This document shows positions 4,611 to 9,836 of a stretch of 9,836 nt of DNA, in pieces. Source of the DNA: Candidatus Pacearchaeota archaeon RBG_13_36_9 (GTDB lineage Archaea > Nanobdellota > Nanobdellia > Pacearchaeales > GW2011-AR1). Within the stretch, counting starts at the first letter, position 1; every line of letters starts with the position of its first letter. The notes below the pieces were generated by a model that had not been told where the DNA came from, searched no databases, and saw only the letters and a program-made list of their open reading frames with translations. The stretch covers positions 12,284 through 22,119 of the forward strand of contig MFWN01000080.1 of assembly GCA_001786395.1 (NCBI GenBank), given 5' to 3'. The position numbers were made by a program, and so were the translations under genes.

Positions 4611-5630
4611 TTATTCTTTTTTTAACTGGTACAGTAAACAACAAGGTTCACATATACTTAAATCAGAATAAAATTTCTTTACTTTTGGATTTTCTGGTGT
4701 AAGAATTCCTCCTAAACTTTGCTTTCTTATATTACCAAATTCGTGGCTCCCACTTATACATTCATAAACAGAACCATCGGTATGAACTGCAAAACTTGCC
4801 TTGCCTCTTATGCAGGGACCTCCCCCATATTTCGGAGAGCCAACTTTTAAAGGTGTTTGAATTCCGCATTCTTCCTTGTCAATCTTTGCAAGTTCTTGAA
4901 ATAATCTGTTTAACTGCTCTTGTGTAGGAGCAAGTTTAGTTATTTCCTTGTCTTGCCCTCTTATTATAAACGATTCTAAATAAGGGATTAGTTTATTTCT
5001 TCTGCAGTACCTTAAAATTTCACTAATCTCTTCTATATTCTCTAAAGAGATATAAGACTCGACTCCAACTTCAGATGTTTTTCTACCTGTTTTTTCTCTT
5101 TCTTTTTTAACTTTCATTAGAGTTTCTAAACCTTCACGCATTTTTTTGCTCATCCCAACTCTTCCAATTATAAAGTCTTGTTTATCAAAGTCCATTGAAA
5201 ATTGTTTCACTAAAATACTAACATTATTATCAAATAAAAAATTAGATAGTTTTTCGTCTAATTTACTTCCATTTGTGAAAACAACAGAACCCATTCTTTT
5301 TTGATAAATGTATTCAATTATTCTTTCAAAATCACTGTCTAATGTAGGCTCCCCTGCTCCAGCAATTACTATAACTTGTGCTCCTCTTTCATATGCAAAG
5401 TCTGTTATGTCCATAACTTCTTTATAAGTCAATTTTGTCTTTGTTCTATCTGTATTCATATGTTCAAAACAACCATGACAGGAAAGATTACAAATTCTTT
5501 CTAAATCAATAAACGCATGATTAAACTGAATTTCCCCAGACTTTACTCCAGATGCCACATCAAAATTATGGCGTACTAACTGAGATATTCTTTCTTGGTC
5601 TGTATATTTTTGAAATGATGTTTTTTCCAT
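4611..5630 (-). CDS. Radical SAM protein with C-terminal auxiliary-cluster cysteines (Twitch/SPASM-like)
   Basis: A 339-residue cytoplasmic enzyme. CNLSCHGC (C47, C51, C54) is the CX3CX2C motif that holds the SAM-cleaving 4Fe-4S cluster; AGAGEPTLD (about 91-98) is the SAM-binding GGE-type motif; VVFTNGSKL follows as the next barrel strand. After the barrel, GGGPCIRGKASFAVHTDGSV places C273, and C291 plus CEPCC (C327, C330, C331) complete a four-cysteine set typical of one auxiliary cluster in Twitch/SPASM-type proteins. Such enzymes often modify peptides or proteins, but no substrate peptide is recognised here. The ATG at 5630 is preferred over a GTG at 5639 because GTGAT, four bases upstream, pairs with archaeal 16S rRNA; a TATA-like TTAATATATTAC (5659-5670) lies further up. 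It is divergent from a double-Lrp regulator, its probable controller. The substrate is unknown. Confidence 0.9.
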   Translation of the reverse strand: MEKTSFQKYTDQERISQLVRHNFDVASGVKSGEIQFNHAFIDLERICNLSCHGCFEHMNTDRTKTKLTYKEVMDITDFAYERGAQVIVIAGAGEPTLDSDFERIIEYIYQKRMGSVVFTNGSKLDEKLSNFLFDNNVSILVKQFSMDFDKQDFIIGRVGMSKKMREGLETLMKVKKEREKTGRKTSEVGVESYISLENIEEISEILRYCRRNKLIPYLESFIIRGQDKEITKLAPTQEQLNRLFQELAKIDKEECGIQTPLKVGSPKYGGGPCIRGKASFAVHTDGSVYECISGSHEFGNIRKQSLGGILTPENPKVKKFYSDLSICEPCCLLYQLKKE

Positions 5631-5658
5631 TTTTATCACTTTATAAAGGTAAAGTTTT

Positions 5659-5722
5659 GTAATATATTAAATTTCTTATTTAAAAATACATCAAATCGAA
5701 AAATTTATATACTTATTTTTCG
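5659..5722. promoter_or_regulatory. Divergent promoter between radical SAM gene and double-Lrp gene
   Basis: On the minus strand TTAATATATTAC (5659-5670) is a TATA candidate for the radical SAM gene. On the plus strand TTTATATAC (5704-5711) lies about 25 bases before the Lrp-type ATG at 5733, implying a leaderless transcript. CGAAAAAT (5697-5704) and ATTTTTCG (5715-5722) form a perfect 8-base inverted repeat bracketing the Lrp TATA box, and a further pair ATCGAAA (5695-5701)/TTTCGAT (5726-5732) reaches the start codon. This is a good candidate for an Lrp autoregulatory operator. Confidence 0.5.
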
Positions 5723-5732
5723 TTATTTCGAT

Positions 5733-6695
5733 ATGGCCGTGAAATTAGATGTTAAAGATAAAAAGATTCTTGAACAGCTTGATTTGAATTGCAGACAAAG
5801 TAACAGTCAAATTTCTAAGATAGTTGGATTAAGTAAAGACATTGTTGGTTATCGAATTAAAAACTTAGAAAAACAAAAAATTATTTTAGGGTATTATTCT
5901 GTATTAAATATCACAAAGCTAGGTTATGTAGCATATAAGGTTATGTTAACTTTTAAAGATACTACTTCTAAAATAGAAGAGGAAATTATAAATTATTTAA
6001 AGAAAAATAAAAATGTTGGTTGGTTGGTAAGTTGTGATGGTTATTATAATCTAATGGTTGTTGTGTGGGTCGAAGATTCATTTATTTTTGAAAAATTCTT
6101 TTTAGAATTCTTAAAAAAGTATTCTAAATATCTAAAAGAAAGAGATATATTAGTAATTACTGAGAATCATGCGTGCAGAAAAAGTTATTTATATGATAAA
6201 AAAATTGATAATTTGCCTGATGTATTTTATGGGGATGAAAAAAAATCTAGGCTCGATGAAAATGAATTAAAAATAATTAATTTTCTTGCAAATAATTCTA
6301 GAATAAAATTACATAAAATTGCTGAATCTCTAAATCTTACTGGGGAAGCTATTGCTTACAGAGTAAGACAATTACAAAAAAAAGAAATCGTTCAGTCATT
6401 TAGACCTATCATTAATTCTTCTCTTTTAGGTTATGAGTATTATAATGTATTATTTAAACTCAAAAAATTTAATAGGGTAAAAGAAATATTTGGCTTTTTT
6501 AAGAAGAGTCCTAATATAATATACTTTGTAAAATATATTGGTAATTATGATGTAGGCATAGACTTAGAAGTGAGAAATGCCCAAGAGTTGAGAAAGATAA
6601 TGGATGGAATCAAAAATCTTTTTAGCGATGTGATAGAAAGTCATAATCCTGTTTTAATATATCAGGAACACAAATTATCTTATCTTCCGGAATAA
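5733..6695 (+). CDS. Double-unit Lrp/AsnC-family transcriptional regulator
   Basis: A 320-residue protein built from two Lrp/AsnC units in tandem. Unit 1: helix-turn-helix at about 5-50 (LDVKDKKILEQLDLNCRQSN, VGLSKDIVGYRIKNLEKQ), then a RAM-type ligand/oligomerisation domain at about 60-145 with WLVSCDGYYNLMVVVW. Unit 2: helix-turn-helix at about 174-222 (LDENELKIINFLANNSRIKL, EAIAYRVRQLQKKEIV), then RAM at about 230-315 with YIGNYDVGIDLEV. Ordinary Lrp proteins have one unit of about 150 residues, so this is a fused dimer-like form. It is a paralogue of the product encoded at 7528-8541. The start at 5733 follows a TATA box at leaderless spacing. It is divergent from the radical SAM gene, its likely target. 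Base composition is markedly AT-rich (12 of 60 G+C in the lines beginning 6241 and 6481, against 24 and 27 of 60 in endA at 6841 and 6901). Confidence 0.92.
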   Translation: MAVKLDVKDKKILEQLDLNCRQSNSQISKIVGLSKDIVGYRIKNLEKQKIILGYYSVLNITKLGYVAYKVMLTFKDTTSKIEEEIINYLKKNKNVGWLVSCDGYYNLMVVVWVEDSFIFEKFFLEFLKKYSKYLKERDILVITENHACRKSYLYDKKIDNLPDVFYGDEKKSRLDENELKIINFLANNSRIKLHKIAESLNLTGEAIAYRVRQLQKKEIVQSFRPIINSSLLGYEYYNVLFKLKKFNRVKEIFGFFKKSPNIIYFVKYIGNYDVGIDLEVRNAQELRKIMDGIKNLFSDVIESHNPVLIYQEHKLSYLPE

Positions 6696-6724
6696 AATGA
6701 AGACCCGGCGCATCTTAGGTTCTC

Positions 6725-7312
6725 TTATGGCTTTATCCATCTAATTTCATAATATGTGCAATCCTGTTCTTCGTCCAATATCCCTATTAAGAGATTTTTT
6801 TTGGTGGAATGAGCTACCCTGTTTTTAGCTGAAAAATCATGCCATGTTAAACTAGAAGTTTCTGAAACAGGATAAAGTATCCATTTGGCATGGTCTTCCC
6901 CTGGCTTTATTCCCCGGTCGTATATCCTGAAATCTGCGCCGAATTTTAGGGCAGTTTTTACTATAAATCCCCGGTTCCTCATGTCTCTGAAAACAATATA
7001 TTTTGTCCTTATGTTCTTGTCTTTTTTTCTTGCCTCTTCTAATAACTGCTCAAACTTGAGCTTCTTTTTTCCAAAAGAAACCTCCATTTTCCCCCTTTCC
7101 AGAAGATAGAGAGCTTCAAACATGGAATAGATAATTTTTCCTGACTTTAATTCCCCAAATCTTGACTGGGCATGAAGAGCCATTGCCTCTTTCTTGTTGC
7201 TAAACACACCTTCTCCGTCAAAAACAGCTTTTATCTTTATTATTTTTTCTTTTGGCCTTTCTTTGGCTTTCTTTTCTGTTTTTGATTTTTTATTTTGTTT
7301 TTTTGCTGACAT
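6725..7312 (-). CDS. endA: tRNA-splicing endonuclease EndA
   Basis: A 195-residue archaeal tRNA-intron endonuclease, which cuts the bulge-helix-bulge at intron-exon junctions of pre-tRNA. After a Lys-rich tail of about 25 residues comes the N-terminal domain (AVFDGEGVFSNKKEAMALH, IYSMFEALYLLERGKMEV). The C-terminal catalytic domain follows from about 104: KYIVFRDMRNRGFIVKTALKF, IYDRG with catalytic Y131, PGEDHAKWILYP with H141, and RVAHSTKKNLLIGI with K171 (or K172), ending YYEIRWIKP. Single-unit length suits a homo-oligomeric enzyme. It converges on the double-Lrp gene with only 29 bases between them. Its last codons (6725-6752) are duplicated at 4555-4582, making this gene's 3' end the apparent insertion target of the block between them. 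A TATA-like ATTAATAAATAAG lies about 20 bases upstream; it could also be the last gene of a unit with the small ORF at 7335-7496. Confidence 0.95.
   Translation of the reverse strand: MSAKKQNKKSKTEKKAKERPKEKIIKIKAVFDGEGVFSNKKEAMALHAQSRFGELKSGKIIYSMFEALYLLERGKMEVSFGKKKLKFEQLLEEARKKDKNIRTKYIVFRDMRNRGFIVKTALKFGADFRIYDRGIKPGEDHAKWILYPVSETSSLTWHDFSAKNRVAHSTKKNLLIGILDEEQDCTYYEIRWIKP
6737..6752. repeat. Right copy of 16-bp direct repeat inside the 3' end of endA
   Basis: CCATCTAATTTCATAA here encodes the YEIRW stretch of intact EndA (minus strand). It is identical to 4567-4582. If the block between was integrated by site-specific recombination, this copy would be the reconstituted gene end and the left copy the displaced one. 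Confidence 0.7.
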
Positions 7313-7334
7313 TTTATTTTTAGTAACTTATTTA

Positions 7335-7496
7335 TTAATGTCCAGGCCGTTGAGAAACAAAGCAATATGGTTCACTGTTGAATATAAGTTCATATCTGGT
7401 TTTATATTCAGATAGTCTTATTTTTCTGTCTTGTTGTAACTTTACTTTGGCCATTATATTTTCTTCTATTCTCTCTTCCATATTTTCATCTGCCAT
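7335..7496 (-). CDS. Small 53-residue hypothetical protein upstream of endA
   Basis: An open frame of 53 codons beginning MADENMEERIEENIMAKVKL and ending CFVSQRPGH. It lies between the second Lrp-type gene (31 bases upstream) and endA (22 bases downstream), on the same strand as both. The composition is plausible for a real small protein: a charged amphipathic first half and an aromatic-containing second half. No domain is recognised, and no Shine-Dalgarno site is present. A TATA-like TTTTATTAACC on the minus strand (near 7520-7530) sits at roughly leaderless spacing. A perfect 9-base inverted repeat (7379-7387 and 7402-7410) lies within it, leaving open that this stretch is partly regulatory. 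Without homologues the coding call is tentative. Confidence 0.45.
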   Translation of the reverse strand: MADENMEERIEENIMAKVKLQQDRKIRLSEYKTRYELIFNSEPYCFVSQRPGH

Positions 7497-7527
7497 AATT
7501 TAATAAAACAAAAAGAGGTTAATAAAA

Positions 7528-8541
7528 CTATTGCTTTTCTTTGATTTTATCGCTAAACTGGGGATAGCAATTCGGGTATAAATCTAATTTATATTCTTTA
7601 GAAATAATACAAAATTCATGGTCTTTAACTATATCTGGAAATTTTTCTTTTAAATCTAGAATAATATCTTGGAATGCATCATAACTTTCTGATTCAAAAT
7701 CTATTTCAAAGTCCCAGTTTCCCATAAGTCTTTGCGGCCAGACAGCTCCGGGAATTGATGAGATATAATCCATAAAATCATTTGTTCTCTCTTCAGTTAC
7801 GCTTGCAGAATAGATAATTGCCTTGCAGAACAGCCTGCCGATTGCTTTTGGGTTAAGATGAACTTTATATGCTAAGATAATCTTCTTTTTTTCAAGTTCT
7901 TTTAGCCTATATTGAACAATTCTTGGTGTCTTGTTTAATTTTTCTGCTATTTCTGTCAAAGGCATTCTTGCATTATTTGTGATTACTTTTATTATATCTT
8001 CATCAACTTCATCAATTTTCTCTTGTTTATCTTTTGTTGTATGGTAGATAATTCTGGATACATTTTTATTGTCCTTTTTTAGAAATCCTCTTTCTTGGTG
8101 AATTAGATGAATTGTTGTGGTAATCGCTTTTTCGTGTATGTATTTTGAAAATTTATTCAGCACTATCTGGACTTCATCATCAAGTTCGTTAACATTATGG
8201 ACCAGGAAACCAACAATAATATCCCATCTGCCTGTCGAAATAGCAACCCACTCTGTTTTTTTATGTTTAGAAAAATATTCTGCTATTTCTTCAACTTTTT
8301 CTTTATTTGCATTTGTTAATCGGATATACAACTTAAACTTGATTATTCCTAGTTTAAAGTAATTAACCACTGTATGAAATCTTAGAATCATTCCATTTTC
8401 AATCAATCGGTCTATTCTGTATTTTACAGACTCTTTACTAATCCCCACTTTCTTTCCAATTTTGTTATTCGATTGTCTTGCATCTTTATCTAATTCAGCA
8501 AGTATTTTCATATCTTTTGCATCTAGTTTAATATCTTCCAT
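7528..8541 (-). CDS. Double-unit Lrp/AsnC-family transcriptional regulator (second copy)
   Basis: A 337-residue protein with two Lrp/AsnC units. Unit 1: helix-turn-helix about 5-52 (KLDAKDMKILAELDKDARQS, VGISKESVKYRIDRLIENG) and RAM about 60-150 with WVAISTGRWDIIVGFLV. Unit 2: helix-turn-helix about 178-223 (DEDIIKVITNNARMPLTEIA, TPRIVQYRLKELEKKKI) and RAM about 228-318 with RLMGNWDFEIDFES. The N-terminal unit closely resembles that of the protein encoded at 5733-6695 (shared KLDxKDxKILxxLDxxxRQS and VGxSKxxVxYRI), so the two are paralogues or homologues acquired separately. A TATA box (minus strand ATTTATAAATAA, 8563-8574) lies about 25 bases before the ATG at 8541. It is divergent from the B12-type radical SAM gene, its probable target, with candidate operator repeats in the shared 100-base gap. 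Confidence 0.92.
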   Translation of the reverse strand: MEDIKLDAKDMKILAELDKDARQSNNKIGKKVGISKESVKYRIDRLIENGMILRFHTVVNYFKLGIIKFKLYIRLTNANKEKVEEIAEYFSKHKKTEWVAISTGRWDIIVGFLVHNVNELDDEVQIVLNKFSKYIHEKAITTTIHLIHQERGFLKKDNKNVSRIIYHTTKDKQEKIDEVDEDIIKVITNNARMPLTEIAEKLNKTPRIVQYRLKELEKKKIILAYKVHLNPKAIGRLFCKAIIYSASVTEERTNDFMDYISSIPGAVWPQRLMGNWDFEIDFESESYDAFQDIILDLKEKFPDIVKDHEFCIISKEYKLDLYPNCYPQFSDKIKEKQ

Positions 8542-8641
8542 ATTTTATTATAGTAACATATTATTTATAAATTTTGTTATTTTGTGTAAAAAATTAATCA
8601 TAACCTTTTTCTATTTAACATAACTACTTTATAGTAATAAA
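8542..8641. promoter_or_regulatory. Divergent promoter between second double-Lrp gene and B12-type radical SAM gene
   Basis: The Lrp-side TATA is ATTTATAAATAA on the minus strand (8563-8574). The radical SAM side has CTATTTAAC (8611-8619), about 25 bases before the ATG at 8642. TTATAGTAA occurs twice in direct orientation, at 8548-8556 and 8629-8637, next to each start codon. Related AACATA/CATAAC words occur at about 8555-8560, 8599-8605 and 8617-8624. These repeats are candidate binding sites for the Lrp-type regulator on both promoters. Confidence 0.45.
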
Positions 8642-9836
8642 ATGAAAAATAAAAAGTATAAAGTGGGTTTGTATAGCCTGCCACCTTATCAACCTGTTTA
8701 TATGCATCCTGCATCGGCTTACTTAGCTGGGAATTTAAAGAAGGAGTTGCCTGAAGTAGCAGTTCACCAGGAAGATTTTAGTACTTCTTCTTTGGATTAT
8801 TTTCTTGGCAGAGATTTAATCGCTTCTATGAGCAATATTAAAGTTTATAGTGATTTTCAGGAATTTAGAGATGCAAAAAAGGCAATTGCTCGAAAGATAG
8901 AAGAAGTTTCTAGCGGGAGATTGAAAATTAAAAGGAATACTGTGGAGTATGTTCTTGATGAAGAGTATAAATCAAGAGAAGGTTTGTTAAGAGCAATAAG
9001 AAACAGAAAAAACAATCTTTATTATCAGTTTTTTGAAGATAGAATTTTGCCGCAAATTGAATCAGGGGGTATAAACCTTATAGGATTATCGGTAAGTGAC
9101 CAAAAGCAAATAGTGCCGGCCGTAGTTTTGGCTTCTATGATTAAAGAACGATTTGGAGAAAGAGTCAAGGTTGTTTTTGGGGGCAATATTATTACAAGAA
9201 ATTATGATGTTTTTTCAAGAGATGATGAATTGAATAGAAAATTGTTTGATTATTTTGATTTTTTAATCCATCACGAAGGAGAAACCGCTCTTGTTGAATT
9301 AGCCAAGGCATTAAGCAGAGGGGGGGATATTTCTAGAGTTCCAAAGCTGATATACAAACATGAGGGGAGAGTCCAAGAAAACTTAGAATTTGTTGTAGAG
9401 GATGTTAACAGTCTTCCTGCACCAAATTACGATGGGTTTGTAAAACAAGGAAATCAATGGACTCCAAAGCTGGTTATTCCTTATCTAATTGGAAGAGGAT
9501 GTGATTGGGGGGCCTGTAGTTTTTGCGATATTCCTGCAGGATATGATGGGTCAATAAGAAGGATGGAAGCAGAAACAGGCAAAAAATTTAATGTTTTAGG
9601 AAAAGGAGACGGAAAAAGAAGAAACCAGAACCTTGATAAAGTAATTTTAGAATTGGATGAACTCAGCAAAAAATATGGAACAAAATATTTTAGTTTTAGT
9701 GATGAAGAATTAGCTGGAAATCTCTTAAGAAACTTTGTTGATAAGGTTTTGGAATCAGGACTAGAAATAGAATGGGAAGATTATGGAAGAATAGAAGATT
9801 TATATTTAGACAGAGATTTTTGTGAAAGATTAAGAA
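8642..9836 (+). CDS. B12-binding-domain radical SAM protein (partial, runs off right edge)
   Basis: 398 codons are open to the window edge. Residues 1-260 have the layout of a cobalamin-binding-type N-terminal domain: YSLPPYQPVYMHPASAYLAG, later LIGLSVSDQKQIVPAVVLAS (147-165), KVVFGGNIITR (176-186) and FLIHHEGETALVELAKAL (208-224). The DxHxxG cobalamin motif is not evident, as is common in radical SAM members of this class. The linker VNSLPAPNYDGF leads into the radical SAM domain, whose cysteines read GRGCDWGACSFCD: C287, C292 and C295, a CX4CX2C spacing rather than CX3CX2C. FSFSDEELAGN (350-360) and WEDYGRIEDL (378-387) are later barrel strands. Such enzymes catalyse methylations or ring rearrangements in peptide, lipid or cofactor synthesis; the substrate here is unknown. 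The ATG at 8642 follows a TATA-like CTATTTAAC at leaderless spacing. It is divergent from the double-Lrp regulator. Confidence 0.88.
   Translation, partial: MKNKKYKVGLYSLPPYQPVYMHPASAYLAGNLKKELPEVAVHQEDFSTSSLDYFLGRDLIASMSNIKVYSDFQEFRDAKKAIARKIEEVSSGRLKIKRNTVEYVLDEEYKSREGLLRAIRNRKNNLYYQFFEDRILPQIESGGINLIGLSVSDQKQIVPAVVLASMIKERFGERVKVVFGGNIITRNYDVFSRDDELNRKLFDYFDFLIHHEGETALVELAKALSRGGDISRVPKLIYKHEGRVQENLEFVVEDVNSLPAPNYDGFVKQGNQWTPKLVIPYLIGRGCDWGACSFCDIPAGYDGSIRRMEAETGKKFNVLGKGDGKRRNQNLDKVILELDELSKKYGTKYFSFSDEELAGNLLRNFVDKVLESGLEIEWEDYGRIEDLYLDRDFCERLR

Noticed and set aside
4594..4611. Additional endA-like residues (MNILI) in frame upstream of the detached tail
   Set aside because: It resembles NLLI of EndA, but the spacing is about six residues too short and a stop codon intervenes; too little to claim.
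4601..4617. Hairpin AGAATA/TATTCT at the end of the radical SAM gene as a terminator
   Set aside because: The stem is only six mostly A-T pairs, with no T-run after it on the minus strand; chance is likely in this AT-rich stretch.
5631..5639. GTG start at 5639 for the radical SAM protein
   Set aside because: GTGAT here works better as the Shine-Dalgarno site for the ATG at 5630; the extra residues add nothing to the family match.
6699..6746. Fifteen-codon plus-strand ORF in a locally GC-rich patch between the convergent Lrp-type and endA ends
   Set aside because: Too short, overlaps endA antisense, and has no ribosome-binding site or homologous pattern. The GC-rich GACCCGGCGC may just be part of a weak terminator or an insertion junction.
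9481..9669. Minus-strand open frame within the B12-type radical SAM gene
   Set aside because: It is antisense to the conserved cysteine-motif region of a clear plus-strand gene, with no promoter or recognisable product.

Overview
The window looks archaeal, most likely from a small-genome, AT-rich lineage such as the Woesearchaeota/Pacearchaeota side of DPANN. The evidence is a chromatin protein Alba, ribosomal protein S17e, a tRNA-splicing endonuclease EndA, TrmB- and Lrp-type regulators, and TATA boxes sitting about 22-35 bases before many start codons (leaderless or short-leader genes). The lineage is inferred from gene style, not from a marker tree. No rRNA, tRNA, CRISPR array or complete transposable element was seen, and no gene-free stretch exceeds 300 bases.

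Region 1 (1-2704). A TrmB-type regulator gene runs off the left edge and is divergent from a compact four-gene operon. The operon encodes a 47-residue protein, a stand-alone response-regulator receiver with a 60-residue N-terminal extension, a His-rich heptad-repeat coiled-coil protein, and a protein ending in a PEP-utilizing-enzyme mobile (phosphohistidine) domain. A phospho-His domain next to a lone receiver, with no kinase in sight, is the most suggestive candidate for an undescribed signalling set. The 47-residue protein and the receiver's extension share a short motif.

Region 2 (2705-4509, minus strand). This is housekeeping or core sequence: a winged-helix/charged-linker protein of unknown function, then S17e and Alba. 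Several perfect inverted repeats lie in the intergenic gaps.

Region 3 (4555-6752). A radical SAM gene with extra C-terminal cysteines and a divergent double-Lrp regulator are bracketed by two copies of the 3' end of endA. The right copy is the end of the intact endA. The left copy is an isolated fragment reading MNFYEIRWLKP-stop. They share a 16-base identical core. The layout resembles an island integrated into the 3' end of a protein gene, with the displaced tail left at the far end, although no recombinase is present.

Region 4 (6725-9836). EndA is preceded by a 53-codon ORF and a second double-Lrp regulator. That regulator is divergent from a B12-binding-type radical SAM gene that runs off the right edge. 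The window therefore holds two paralogous double-Lrp regulators, each head-to-head with a different radical SAM gene.
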